The position numbers were made by a program, and so were the translations under genes. Positions 18,108 through 28,383 of a DNA stretch of 46,611 bases are shown in pieces (position 1 is the stretch's first letter; every line of letters begins with the position of its first letter). The notes below the pieces were generated by a model that made no database searches, was not told the DNA's origin, and saw nothing but the letters and a program-made list of their open reading frames with translations. Origin of the DNA: Eubacterium sp. (lineage in GTDB: Bacteria; Bacillota; Clostridia; Lachnospirales; Lachnospiraceae); the NCBI GenBank assembly GCA_017634555.1, contig JAGBNF010000035.1:1-46611 (forward strand). Direction: 5' to 3'.

Positions 18108-20330
18108 TTACTCACTTGCCTGTTCTTCATCAGCGCTGCCTATATGCTTACGAAGCATAAGCCACAGAGGTCCTGTGATTCCGATTGATGAATATGTACC
18201 TGCAACGATACCTACCATAAGAGCAAGTGTAAATTCCTTGAGTGATGAAACTCCAAGAATGTAGAGCATAAGTACCATAACAAAGGTTGTAAGGTTTGTA
18301 TATATGTTTCTCCAGATTGTCTGAGAAATACTTGTATCAACGATCTTGTCATATCCGTCACGACGAATATTCATAACGTGCAGATTCTCTCTGATACGGT
18401 CGAAGATGATGATAGTAGAGTTAATTGAGTAACCTACGATAGTAAGCATACATGCGATAAATGTACCACCTACCGAAAGGTATGCTACTGAGTAAGCAAA
18501 GAATACTATCATAACGTCGTGGATGAGAGCGATAACGGCACTTACACCGAAACGAACATCCGAGAATCTGAATGCTATATAAATAAGCATGAGAATTGAT
18601 GCAATGATAACTGCAAGTACTGCATCTCTCTGTGTTTCCTTACTGATTGTGCTGCTTATTGTATCTGTCTCGATAGCACCGTCAGCGAGATTGAAGCTTG
18701 ACGTAAGTGAATCAGCCATAGCCTCTCTCTGATCTCCGTTGAGAGTAGCTGTCTTAAATACAACCTGATTTGAATTATCAATAACCTGAATCTGTGCAGA
18801 TCCCGGAGCAATACCTGTAGCCTCTTCGATTACAGGAATAACTTCACTCTCGGCTCTTGCAAGATCATAAGGCTCATTGAATGTTACTGTTGTAGATGTA
18901 CCGCCACTGAACTCAAGTGAGAAATTAAGTGTATTTCCTCTTCCTGCAATACCCTTGTTTACAAAGAGGAATGCAAGGCCTGTAATTACAAGGATACATG
19001 AAATAGCGGCTGTAACCTTGAATGCCTTTGAAATGTTCTTAACCTTAACCGGCTTAGCAGCACCGTAAAGCTTCTTGTTTGTAACTCCGAGATTAACAAA
19101 AATGTTAAGAAGAAGCTTTGTAATAAAGAGTGCTGAGATCATTGAAAGAACGATACCAAGAATGAGTGTTCTTGCGAAGCCCTTAACTGTACCTGTACCC
19201 ATAAGCAGAAGTACGATACCTGCAATGATTGTTGTTACGTTTCCATCGATAATAGCTGAAAGAGCCTTATCAAAACCATCCTTAACAGCAGACTTAACTG
19301 TCTTTCCGCCTGCAATCTCTTCACGAATACGGGTAAAGATAATAACGTTCGCATCGACCGCCATACCGATTGACAGGATGATACCTGCGATACCCGGAAG
19401 AGTAAGTGTTATATGAAGTGTATTCAGGAAGAAAAGCTCCATTATTGTATAGCATGCAAGAGCAAGTGATGCTATAAATCCAGGGAATCTGAATACAAAT
19501 ATCATTATAAGGAAGATGAATCCGAGACCGATTGCACCGGCAATAAGTGATGTACGAAGTGCATCGCTACCGAGCTTAGCTCCTACTACCTGAGATGATA
19601 ACTCAGAAAGTGTAAGAGGAAGTGCACCGATCTTGATTGTGCTTGCAAGCTCTGAAGCCTCTTCATAAGTGAAGCTTCCTTCGATCTGAGCTGAACCGCC
19701 TGAGATCTGTGTATTAACTACAGGGCTGCTTACAATAACATCATCATAAACAATATATATAATGCTTCCAACGTTTGCGCCAGTTACGTCTGAGAACTTC
19801 TGAGCGCCTTCATCGTTGAACTGGAGCTGTACGATAAACTGATCAACACCTGTTGTGTTGTTTGTGTATCTTGCTGCTCCCGCATTTTCAACATCTGAAC
19901 CGGTAAGAGCTGCTGTATATTCTGCACCATTCATCTTCTGCTGCATGTTTACAGAATCTACAAACTCAAGTTTTCCCGGACGACCGAGAGAATCAAGAAT
20001 CTCGTTCGGATCGTACTTGCTTGTATCAAGAGGGATTTCAACAGTGATTCTGTTTGAACCCGACTTATATACTTCTCCATCAGGACTGTAGGTATCTACT
20101 CTCTTCTGCAGCTTATCGATAGTTGTATCGATTTCTGCATCTGTAGCATCTTTCTCCTCAATCTGATATGTGACACTGACACCACCCTGAAGATCAAGTC
20201 CCAGTGGAATGTCAACTGCACGTCCGGTCCTCTCTTTACCTATTCCGTACACGATTGCATATACTGCTCCTGCTGCAACGGCAAGAAAGATAAGTAAGTA
20301 GAGAATAGCATTTCTCTTGGCCTTTTTCAT
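18108..20330 (-). CDS. secDF: Fused SecD-SecF protein translocase subunit
   Basis: Proton-driven accessory subunit of the Sec translocon, of the RND superfamily. 740 residues holding SecD (about 1-430) and SecF (about 430-740) in one chain. SecD: IPLGLDLQGGVSVTYQI after the first membrane segment, then SIGMAVDANVIIFTRIREEI in the fourth. SecF: LEFSGGTSTTVTF, and VGYSINSTIIIFDRIRENL. About twelve membrane segments with two outer P1 domains. Many Clostridia have two genes, while a single fused gene is also common in Firmicutes. Start ATG after AGAGGA (8 nt). It ends at a strong terminator. Confidence 0.96.
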   Translation of the reverse strand: MKKAKRNAILYLLIFLAVAAGAVYAIVYGIGKERTGRAVDIPLGLDLQGGVSVTYQIEEKDATDAEIDTTIDKLQKRVDTYSPDGEVYKSGSNRITVEIPLDTSKYDPNEILDSLGRPGKLEFVDSVNMQQKMNGAEYTAALTGSDVENAGAARYTNNTTGVDQFIVQLQFNDEGAQKFSDVTGANVGSIIYIVYDDVIVSSPVVNTQISGGSAQIEGSFTYEEASELASTIKIGALPLTLSELSSQVVGAKLGSDALRTSLIAGAIGLGFIFLIMIFVFRFPGFIASLALACYTIMELFFLNTLHITLTLPGIAGIILSIGMAVDANVIIFTRIREEIAGGKTVKSAVKDGFDKALSAIIDGNVTTIIAGIVLLLMGTGTVKGFARTLILGIVLSMISALFITKLLLNIFVNLGVTNKKLYGAAKPVKVKNISKAFKVTAAISCILVITGLAFLFVNKGIAGRGNTLNFSLEFSGGTSTTVTFNEPYDLARAESEVIPVIEEATGIAPGSAQIQVIDNSNQVVFKTATLNGDQREAMADSLTSSFNLADGAIETDTISSTISKETQRDAVLAVIIASILMLIYIAFRFSDVRFGVSAVIALIHDVMIVFFAYSVAYLSVGGTFIACMLTIVGYSINSTIIIFDRIRENLHVMNIRRDGYDKIVDTSISQTIWRNIYTNLTTFVMVLMLYILGVSSLKEFTLALMVGIVAGTYSSIGITGPLWLMLRKHIGSADEEQASE

Positions 20331-20447
20331 GATATTAATCCTCTTCCATCAATACTTCTTTTTTGTTACTGCAAATTAATAGGGGCACTCCCAGCAATAA
20401 CTTGAACATTATAGCATAGCAGCGCCCCTTTTTAAAGCATTTTTTGT

Positions 20448-20588
20448 TTAATTGTTATCTGTTAAGCAGTTCTTGAGTATTCCCTTATTCATAAACCAGA
20501 GTATCTCCTTCTCCAGCTTATCCTTCGGCATATGGATTAATATCCATGTCTTAAAATTCGGTCAGCGTCCCAATATCGCGCAAACCAT
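20448..20588 (-). pseudogene. Decayed small reading frame, possible gene remnant
   Basis: The frame reads MVCAILGR, a TGA stop, then PNFKTWILIH, MPKDKLEKEILWFMNKGILK and NCLTDNN before TAA. The composition is protein-like and in one frame apart from the single TGA, which is one base from a TGG tryptophan codon. I do not recognise the family. It lies exactly where, as I recall, many Clostridia have the SCIFF precursor and maturase genes upstream of secDF, but it does not resemble either. The part from the internal ATG (20531) could also be a short real gene of 27 codons; no good ribosome site supports that. Confidence 0.3.
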
Positions 20589-20590
20589 AA

Positions 20591-20625
20591 AAAGTGCCGC
20601 CGAAGTATTCTCCGACGGCACCTCA
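20591..20625 (-). terminator. Intrinsic terminator of the giant Ig-repeat gene
   Basis: 12-bp stem (20594-20605 with 20610-20621) around a 4-nt loop. As minus-strand RNA it pairs fully with two G-U wobbles and runs into TTTTTATGG. As plus-strand RNA the same positions would be A-C mismatches, so selection acted on the minus-strand hairpin. Confidence 0.85.
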
Positions 20626-20644
20626 AAATCATTAATATGCTGCT

Positions 20645-23600
20645 TTACTTCTTTTTCTGTTTCTTTCTTGATAAGCCGAGGACGAGTCCGATCAATCCGA
20701 CACCGCCTGCACCGGCTAAGAAGATCCACCATGGGAACTTCTCTCCGAAGTTAAAGTGCATTTCAAGCTTGGATACATTTCCTGCCTCATCAACAGCTTC
20801 GGCATTAAGAGTATATGCCATTCTTGTATCTACTCTTACTGAAGCAACACCGTTATTTACAGGAACTTCCTGTCCGTTAAGTGTAACCTTTGTAAGTGTA
20901 TCATCATCAAGCTCTACTGTTACGCTGACTTCTGTAGGAACCTTGATATACTGACCTTCCTCAACTCCGGATACAAGGATGTTAGGCACTGTTGTATCAA
21001 GCTTGAAGGATACTTCCTTCTCTGTTGTATGACCAAGCTCATCAGTTGCAATAACTCTCAGAAGATGTGTTCCATCCTTGAGACTTGTCTTTCCGTCATA
21101 CTCAACGCCATCCATGTAAACAGATGTGTTACATACGGTAAGATCTCTTACCATATTGTCAGCATCTACGTTCCAGTCAAAGTTCTTAACAGCCTTTCCT
21201 GCATAATCATCGATACCGTTGATCTCAGGATCAGTTCTGTCGATTGTGAAATGCAGCTGCTTTGAAGACTTATTTCCGGCCTTATCCGTTGACTCAATTG
21301 AAATGTCGTAGATACCATCCTCCTTGAACAGCTGTTCAAAGGTTGTTACCTTTCCGGCATTTGGATTGAAGTCATTGAAATCAACCTTATGCTTCTCACC
21401 GTCGATGTCGATTCTTGTTCCTGTAAGGACAACCTTATTAGAAGCGAAGAATGTCTCATCAACCGTAATTCCAAGTATTACATCTTCTACTGTCTTATCA
21501 TAATTGCCTACACCTGTAAGAGTAATGATTGGTGCCTTGCCATCAAGAATAAATGTGTATGAAGCCTGTGCCTTATTTCCACACTTATCTTCAGCTGCCA
21601 TTTCAAATCTATACTCGCCGTCTTCCTGGAACAGCTCACTAAGTGAATACTGTGGTCCTGTAGGCTTGATCTCAACAGTCTTAAGAAGGCCTTCGCCCTG
21701 TCCGTCGATCTTTCTGTAAACCCTCAGTGTACATCCGTTCATATCGCTGTAGTACGCTTCGTTTACAATGTAATTCATAGTTACACTGCTTGTTGAAGTT
21801 CCCTTATCAGCTGCACCTGAGAACTTAAGTTCAGGAGGTGTCTTATCTACACGGAAGGATACCGATCTTTCGGCACTCTTGTTGCCTGCTTTGTCTATTG
21901 CCACGAACTTAACCGTATATTCACCATCCTGGGCGAATACCTGGCTGCCCGGCTGAACCTTACTCTCACTTGTACTTCCGCCCGAATTAGGAGGAGTTGT
22001 AGTAACAGTCATAGTAAGATCGTCATCATCAATGTTAGCGTCACTTACTGATACCGAAACATCACCGTTAGAATTCAGATATCTGAGCGCTTCACTGTCT
22101 GTAAATCCTGAGCCGTTAAGTGATGCTGATACATCAGGAGGAGTCTTATCAATGAAGAATCCCAATACCTGCTGCTCAGACTTAAGATTTGTCTTATCAA
22201 CAGTATTGATTGCGATCTGATGCTCACCTTCAGATGAAACACCTATGTTAAATGTACCGGCTTCAGTTCCTGTGTAGATTACTACACCATTATCGGTAAC
22301 TGTAAATTCGCTTACGTTATCCTCTACTACAACAGCGTTGAAGTAAACATCGGTTCCGTAATACTGTCCGTATTCATAAGCTGTATTTGTAGTAGCATTC
22401 GAATAAGAATTCTTAAATTTATCGAACTTAGCAGGCTTCTCGGTTGTAATTACGAGATCATTCAGAGGTACTGTATTATCAACTGTAAATGTAGTTGATA
22501 CATTTCCTCCTGTAGGAGTTCTTCCTGAAATATCCTTAGCAGATACTGTAATGGTATATTTACCATCCTTAGGAACTCCTGCCTCACAATTCTCTGATCC
22601 GATAAGTGCTGCAAGTGTTGTTGAATTACTAATGTCATTTGTTGCAGTTCCGGATGCCGGTGTTACTGTAGCTCCCGAAGGAAGTGTAACAGCAACGCTG
22701 TATTCCTGAACCTGAATATTATCAGATATCTGATAAGCAACTGTCGGATTAACCGGATCTCCACCAAGATAAGCTCCATTTACATCAGCTGCTGTTCTGT
22801 CATTTACAGTCAGTGATACATCCGGATTAGTCTCATCTACATGAACTACAAAGCTCTTTGTATAGTTTCTTCCGAATTGATCCTCAATATCAATTGTTAT
22901 AGGTGTTCCAGCAAGACTCTCAGACTCTTTTGCATTAACACCTATGGTGCCTTTGACTACTCTGCCGTTTTCATCTACTTGTCCGTTATCGAATTCTGAT
23001 CTGAAGAATTCGTCAAGCGCCTGCTTAACACCTGTAATCTTGATAGTGGCAACACCTGATATATATTCTCTCAGGTTATTATCACCATAATTGAATACAA
23101 TCTGCAGACTCTGATACCATCCGGTCTCATATCCGTCAGGAATCTCAATAAACGGATTTCTCATATCGATATTGATCAGACTGATCTTATCTTCATCTGA
23201 TACAACACCGTTATTGTTTTTAACGCTCATTGTTATATCAGTAAGCTGATCTGAATCCGGTCTTTCAACAGTATATGTATAAACATAGTCATATACTGAG
23301 TTTTCAGCGTCATATGTATCCGCCAGCTGAAGCTTGCCTTTTCCTGCTGTATCCTTATTCAGATCACCATCGACTGATTTCATAGCAAGCGTAATGTTGT
23401 CTGTATTAAGAACCTCAGCCTTATCATTCTTTGTGATAGGTGCTGCTGACTTGATCTGATAAATAATATCAAATGTATTGTTCTTAGTACCGTTATCTGT
23501 TGTAAGTCCGCTAAGCTGACTTGTTACAGCTATTTCATCAGTTGTAAATGAAAGATAAAATGTTTTTGATGTACTGTTTCCTGCACCATCAACAACCGTA

Positions 23601-26600
23601 ACGGTATACTTAACAGTCTTGCCAATATATCTTTCATCAGACTGAATCTTAAACTCATGCTTATACTTTGTAATCTCAGTATCATCAAGATAATAATTTG
23701 TTTCTGATCCGTCACTATACTCTTCTTTTATCTCGACTGTCTTGATCTTTGAAGAATAACCGTTTGTAACCGGATCCTTTGTATTGAATTTAAGAGTGAA
23801 CTCACCCTTACTCTCACTTGTTGATGCTGTAGTAAGCTGACGATATCCTGTCTCTGTCTTCTGTATTGCATCGTTTCCGACCTGCGTAACCGTTATGTCG
23901 GAAAGCTTTGGATTTGTATAATCCAGCCAGATATTTGTTGAGTACGGACTCCATCTTTCAGTTCCCGAAACATCAAACTTTGCTTCATTACCTGCAAGAT
24001 CTTCAGACTTAAATACAATGTTATACTTTCCGTCTGTCAGTTCAACAAGGTCTGAAAGATTTACAGTCTCGGCAATATCCTTAACATTCTTACTCTTCTT
24101 ATATGAACCTGTTATTCCATTCGGTCCGTTAACAATGATGTACGGATCATTAACACGTAAACGGATATTATCTACCATTGAGTAGGTAATCACCACATCT
24201 GTTGCCTCTTTACCGAATATTCTCTTTGTTGCAGGCGTTTCAAGAATATTATTTCCGTTAACCTCAACCTGATATGAAACAGGATTCGGTCTTGTCTTAT
24301 CAACCTTATAACTATCTATGAGTTCCTTTCTACGACCAACCTTATCCCATACGTATATAAGAACAGAAGTTGGCTCAATTACATTTTCTGATACCGTTGA
24401 CTCATTTACATCAACAAGGAAATGGCCCTTATCCGGATGAGCTTCAATATATTTCTTAAGATCAAAATCAGAATCTCCCTGCTGATTTGCCTTTACTGAA
24501 CCACCTGATATAATCCTGATATCTTTAATTCCCGAATACCATGCCACTCCGTCAGTATCATCATAGTAAACAACCAGAACAAGATTCTTGTACCAGTCAC
24601 CGTTACCAGGTTTAGTTTGTGTACTCTCCACCAATTTACCTTCAGGATGCGAAATATCAAAACCTAAAGCTGTAACATCAGTTCCGTTCGATACACCGTA
24701 ATTATTTACTGCTGATAATTCAAAAGTCTTTTTCTCATTTATACCATTAATAGTTATTGAATAGGTATATTCACAATTACCGTCTTCTTCGGTAACAACA
24801 CTGAATCTTGCATCATCGATTGCTTCATCTGTTCCATTAATCTTTAAGGTTAAATCTGAAGATGTTACCTTTGAATCAGATTTAATTGTAAATACAATTT
24901 CGGCTTCCTGCTTCTTGTCGGCAATAACATCATCTCCATCAGCATCTTCAATTATGTTTAGTCCATCATCACCAGTTGCAAATCCATTTACAATACCATA
25001 ATCTACTTTAAGTCTATCTTCAAGAAGCTTAACCTTAACTTTCCGCTCAGTTACATTTCCGGCAGCATCGCTAGCTGTGATAGTAAATGTCTTTGTTCCG
25101 GCACCCATAGTTTTCATGTCTTCTGTACCGACTGTAAACTGAAGTGTCTTCGCAGAACTGTCGTATGCGCTTGTTATATCTCCGTTAGGACCTGTAACAG
25201 CAATACTTCCCTTTCCTGCAGCCGGATCAAGATTAACATCTGATAATCCTGATACAGTGAAATTCAGATCAAATCTTCTTGATACTGAACTTGTAAAGCT
25301 TCCATCCTTATCCTTAATGCTGATAGTCTGATCAGCTGAATTTGTCTGCTCAAGCTTTATATCTTCAACAGCCGGCGGATTACAGTCAAGAGTAAAGCTT
25401 ACTTCAGAAGCATTCTTCTTATTACCTGCAATATCCTTTGCTGTTGCGTTGATCTTATACTCACCGTCATCCAGTGTCTTTCCGTCAGCTGTAAGAACAT
25501 CCTCAAGATTAACAGTTGTACCTGTAGAAATCTTTGAGAGATCAGGTATTGAATATGCAGCTACATCTGTACCGTTCTGAGTAACCTTGATTGAATAATC
25601 CTTAACTCCGACTGTATCATTTGCTGAAGCAGTGATCACTGGATCACCCTTTACACAATCAGTAGGATCTGAAATAGTATTTCCATCAGACTCAACCGAA
25701 AGACCTGCTTCTCCATCAAATACACTATCAACATAGTATGTTAATTCTCCTGTTTCAAACGTATGTCCAAGCTTATCTTCAGCCTTAATCTTAACTTTTG
25801 TTCCGGCTATAGATACTGAATCCTCAATCTTTACGATTGAATACCCCTTACTTTCGTCCACTTCAATATCTGCTGTAGTATTTTCTTTACCGGTATCCTG
25901 AGTAACGGTAACGCTTTCAATTCCTGATTTAACACCATTCTCTGTAGGATCTTCGTATGTGATCTTTAGATAGAGTGTATTATACCATCCGTCTTCTCCG
26001 TCTATAGATTTTGTCGGATCAACATAAACTGCTGCTTCAGCAGCTGCCTCAGGATCCGTCATATCTATTTTAAGAATTGAGATAGTCTTTACATCTGAAT
26101 AAAAGTTATTATTGTTTGCTATCTTGAAATTGATATTATCGAACTTAACTGAATTTTCCTCTGCAAGCTCGATAGTTACTTTATACTCGTTAGCATTTCC
26201 TGTTGGCTCAAGGCTGACACTCTTTGCCTTCGCCTTGATATCTGTATCAGGTGTGCCGTTATAATTTGCTGTAAGCGATATCGAATCCTTATTCAGTGCA
26301 ACATCTGATTCAATTGTATAAACCAGATTTACATTTCCGTTATAAATATCTTCAGAGCCTACAGTTGCCTTCTTTCCGTTAGTACCTAACTCGATTGCTG
26401 CATTTGTTACTTCAACCTTATCAGGTATATATGTGAATTCTACGTTAAGAGGAGTTGCTGTCCAGCCGACCTTATCATCAGCTGTTATAGTTGCTGTATG
26501 TGTTGTACCCCTTAATGTTAATGTTGTGTCTTTCGGAATTTCGATAGTGCAATGTCCTGTGCTTATATCTGCAACATAATCTACTCCATCCAAAGTTAAC

Positions 26601-28357
26601 TTCGCAGAGTTAACTCCGCTATATGCATCCGAAACATCAAACTCGACGAAGATCGACTCTGAAGATGTAAACTTATAATCCGCTGCTGCAAGCGTAACAT
26701 CACTTGTAGCCGCAGTGTTATAAACTATAGATCCCTGATAAACCTTCGTTAATGTAATCTCAGGTGCTGTATTATCAAAGTTAAGTGGAAATGTAACAGG
26801 GTTCTCCGCTGCTACACCGAGGCTGTTCTCAAGCTGAACACTGAAATCAACCTTACCTTCAGGTGCATCTGAAATTGTAATCTTGCTGTCTGTCACACTT
26901 GTCTGATCAACAAAAGCATCTACATCTACTGTACATGCCGAACTAGGAGTAACTGTAACACCTGTTGATGAAATCTTTGCTACACCTGCTGTTCCTGCAG
27001 CACTGTAATTCATCTTAACTACCGCACTGTTACCCTTGATATAGCTTGTTCCATCAACATCAATTGTTGTTGTATCAATACTGCTGAGTGTAACAGTCGG
27101 AACTACGTCAACATAAGTTATGGTCTTTGTAATAACCTTATCCTTCTTGCCCTCTTTAGAGAAGACCGCCTTGAATTCCCAGGTCATACCGGAACGATCA
27201 TGAACTGTTTCAAGACTATCGCCAAGTGAATCAGTTAACTCGGCCGAAGCAGCCATTGAGGCACCGGATTTTTCTAATACCGTGCCGGATGTGGCCGTAT
27301 CGGTTACTGTCAGCTTGCAGGATACGGTCTCAGATGATCCATTTACAACATGATACTTTATTGCCTTAGTCGGATCCAGAGAATCCAATACGGTAATAGC
27401 CGCGTCATCACTATCTGTAAAAGCTATATCACATGAATCAGCACCATCAATCTCATCATCACGCACGAAAAGTCCCTGCCATCCGTAGATGAGATCACCT
27501 GCTGAAGTTGTGATCTTCTTTGTAATTATATATGTTCCGTCATTTCCGTCCGCACTGAGTGTACTTGATACGGTAGACGCTGTAGATGTTGCTTCTATTG
27601 TGCCGTCAAATGCTGTAAGCTCTGTAGTTGTATCTGCAACACTCTCAGCTGAATAACCGTAACTTCCGTAATATATTGTATTTTCAGGTGCTTCAACGTC
27701 TGAAACAGTATACGTAAAATCTGTCTTGTCTATAGTCGGTGATGTAGGAGCTTCGTATACAAAGTTGAATTTTACACTTGATACGGAAGAAGCATCTAAA
27801 ACCCACTCAGAAGCTTCATTCTTAACAATATTAAACTTATGAAAATATACTGACTTATCTTCTCCACAGTCAATTGATGATAAATCATCAGTAAGTTTAA
27901 TATCTGTGATATCTCCGTTACTTGCATCAACCTCAGGAGCCCATCCTTCAGGAAGTGTTCCTGCTGTCCATACTGAACACTTATAGATTTCTTCATCAAG
28001 ATTATGCTTACTGCCAACAGTAAATGACAATGTCTTTACCGGAACGAGTATCGTCGTTTCGGTACTGATACTTTCCAAGGTGTTTGCAAAGGAGTCGTCT
28101 GTCAATGATGCATCGGTCGTTTGTGTAACTGCTTTACCTTCACCGAAGGAGATTGTTCCACCTGCAGCTTTCGCTGCCTTTTTCTTTCCGCCCACATAAA
28201 CGAGACCCAGAACCATTGCCAGTGCCAGGACAAATGCGATAATCCTCTTCCAACTCTTGTAGACGTGTCTGTATTTAGACACACCACTTGCCATACCGGC
28301 ATGAGTGGAAGTGGCTATCCTTTTTTTGTAATTCTTCCTATCATTACTTGTCTTCAT
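20645..28357 (-). CDS. Giant Ig-like repeat surface protein, C-terminally membrane-anchored
   Basis: 2570 residues. The N-terminus has an unusually long charged region (about 38 residues), then a hydrophobic segment (IIAFVLALAMVLGLVYV, about 39-55): a signal peptide or anchor. Roughly residues 525-2480 hold at least fourteen beta-sandwich modules, each ending in a D-x-T-x-P-type linker such as DNTAPEI, DKTRPNP, DETNPDV, DKTPPDV, DKTPPEL, DRTDPEI or DTTVPNI, preceded by a DGEY..... A.D.AGN strand pair. These are typical of bacterial Ig-like adhesin domains. The chain ends with a membrane segment and a basic tail (WWIFLAGAGGVGLIGLVLGL then SRKKQKKK). No LPxTG is seen before it, so sortase anchoring is unlikely. 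Start ATG 28357 is 7 nt after GGGAGGA. It is the last gene of the kinase/FHA operon. Confidence 0.88.
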   Translation of the reverse strand: MKTSNDRKNYKKRIATSTHAGMASGVSKYRHVYKSWKRIIAFVLALAMVLGLVYVGGKKKAAKAAGGTISFGEGKAVTQTTDASLTDDSFANTLESISTETTILVPVKTLSFTVGSKHNLDEEIYKCSVWTAGTLPEGWAPEVDASNGDITDIKLTDDLSSIDCGEDKSVYFHKFNIVKNEASEWVLDASSVSSVKFNFVYEAPTSPTIDKTDFTYTVSDVEAPENTIYYGSYGYSAESVADTTTELTAFDGTIEATSTASTVSSTLSADGNDGTYIITKKITTSAGDLIYGWQGLFVRDDEIDGADSCDIAFTDSDDAAITVLDSLDPTKAIKYHVVNGSSETVSCKLTVTDTATSGTVLEKSGASMAASAELTDSLGDSLETVHDRSGMTWEFKAVFSKEGKKDKVITKTITYVDVVPTVTLSSIDTTTIDVDGTSYIKGNSAVVKMNYSAAGTAGVAKISSTGVTVTPSSACTVDVDAFVDQTSVTDSKITISDAPEGKVDFSVQLENSLGVAAENPVTFPLNFDNTAPEITLTKVYQGSIVYNTAATSDVTLAAADYKFTSSESIFVEFDVSDAYSGVNSAKLTLDGVDYVADISTGHCTIEIPKDTTLTLRGTTHTATITADDKVGWTATPLNVEFTYIPDKVEVTNAAIELGTNGKKATVGSEDIYNGNVNLVYTIESDVALNKDSISLTANYNGTPDTDIKAKAKSVSLEPTGNANEYKVTIELAEENSVKFDNINFKIANNNNFYSDVKTISILKIDMTDPEAAAEAAVYVDPTKSIDGEDGWYNTLYLKITYEDPTENGVKSGIESVTVTQDTGKENTTADIEVDESKGYSIVKIEDSVSIAGTKVKIKAEDKLGHTFETGELTYYVDSVFDGEAGLSVESDGNTISDPTDCVKGDPVITASANDTVGVKDYSIKVTQNGTDVAAYSIPDLSKISTGTTVNLEDVLTADGKTLDDGEYKINATAKDIAGNKKNASEVSFTLDCNPPAVEDIKLEQTNSADQTISIKDKDGSFTSSVSRRFDLNFTVSGLSDVNLDPAAGKGSIAVTGPNGDITSAYDSSAKTLQFTVGTEDMKTMGAGTKTFTITASDAAGNVTERKVKVKLLEDRLKVDYGIVNGFATGDDGLNIIEDADGDDVIADKKQEAEIVFTIKSDSKVTSSDLTLKINGTDEAIDDARFSVVTEEDGNCEYTYSITINGINEKKTFELSAVNNYGVSNGTDVTALGFDISHPEGKLVESTQTKPGNGDWYKNLVLVVYYDDTDGVAWYSGIKDIRIISGGSVKANQQGDSDFDLKKYIEAHPDKGHFLVDVNESTVSENVIEPTSVLIYVWDKVGRRKELIDSYKVDKTRPNPVSYQVEVNGNNILETPATKRIFGKEATDVVITYSMVDNIRLRVNDPYIIVNGPNGITGSYKKSKNVKDIAETVNLSDLVELTDGKYNIVFKSEDLAGNEAKFDVSGTERWSPYSTNIWLDYTNPKLSDITVTQVGNDAIQKTETGYRQLTTASTSESKGEFTLKFNTKDPVTNGYSSKIKTVEIKEEYSDGSETNYYLDDTEITKYKHEFKIQSDERYIGKTVKYTVTVVDGAGNSTSKTFYLSFTTDEIAVTSQLSGLTTDNGTKNNTFDIIYQIKSAAPITKNDKAEVLNTDNITLAMKSVDGDLNKDTAGKGKLQLADTYDAENSVYDYVYTYTVERPDSDQLTDITMSVKNNNGVVSDEDKISLINIDMRNPFIEIPDGYETGWYQSLQIVFNYGDNNLREYISGVATIKITGVKQALDEFFRSEFDNGQVDENGRVVKGTIGVNAKESESLAGTPITIDIEDQFGRNYTKSFVVHVDETNPDVSLTVNDRTAADVNGAYLGGDPVNPTVAYQISDNIQVQEYSVAVTLPSGATVTPASGTATNDISNSTTLAALIGSENCEAGVPKDGKYTITVSAKDISGRTPTGGNVSTTFTVDNTVPLNDLVITTEKPAKFDKFKNSYSNATTNTAYEYGQYYGTDVYFNAVVVEDNVSEFTVTDNGVVIYTGTEAGTFNIGVSSEGEHQIAINTVDKTNLKSEQQVLGFFIDKTPPDVSASLNGSGFTDSEALRYLNSNGDVSVSVSDANIDDDDLTMTVTTTPPNSGGSTSESKVQPGSQVFAQDGEYTVKFVAIDKAGNKSAERSVSFRVDKTPPELKFSGAADKGTSTSSVTMNYIVNEAYYSDMNGCTLRVYRKIDGQGEGLLKTVEIKPTGPQYSLSELFQEDGEYRFEMAAEDKCGNKAQASYTFILDGKAPIITLTGVGNYDKTVEDVILGITVDETFFASNKVVLTGTRIDIDGEKHKVDFNDFNPNAGKVTTFEQLFKEDGIYDISIESTDKAGNKSSKQLHFTIDRTDPEINGIDDYAGKAVKNFDWNVDADNMVRDLTVCNTSVYMDGVEYDGKTSLKDGTHLLRVIATDELGHTTEKEVSFKLDTTVPNILVSGVEEGQYIKVPTEVSVTVELDDDTLTKVTLNGQEVPVNNGVASVRVDTRMAYTLNAEAVDEAGNVSKLEMHFNFGEKFPWWIFLAGAGGVGLIGLVLGLSRKKQKKK

Positions 28358-28383
28358 TAACAAGTCCTCCCTCGTTTACCACT

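Larger units (their letters stand above)
20331..20644. other. Intergenic region between the giant surface-protein gene and secDF
   Basis: 314 bp with no intact gene. It holds the terminator of the giant gene (20591-20625), a decayed reading frame (20448-20588) and the likely secDF promoter: a minus-strand TATAAT at 20408-20413 with a weak TTTAAA at 20431-20436. The promoter lies inside a loose inverted repeat with GGGGC/GCCCC ends (about 20382-20429). On the plus strand this repeat runs into TTTTT, so a plus-strand terminator is possible, though no plus-strand gene is seen. Confidence 0.55.

Noticed and set aside
20560-20567. Selenocysteine at the TGA in the small frame
   Set aside because: No selenoprotein context or SECIS-like stem is apparent; a TGG to TGA nonsense change in a remnant is simpler.
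20645-20760. LPxTG sortase anchor on the giant protein
   Set aside because: The hydrophobic segment and basic tail are present but no LPxTG-like motif is found before them.
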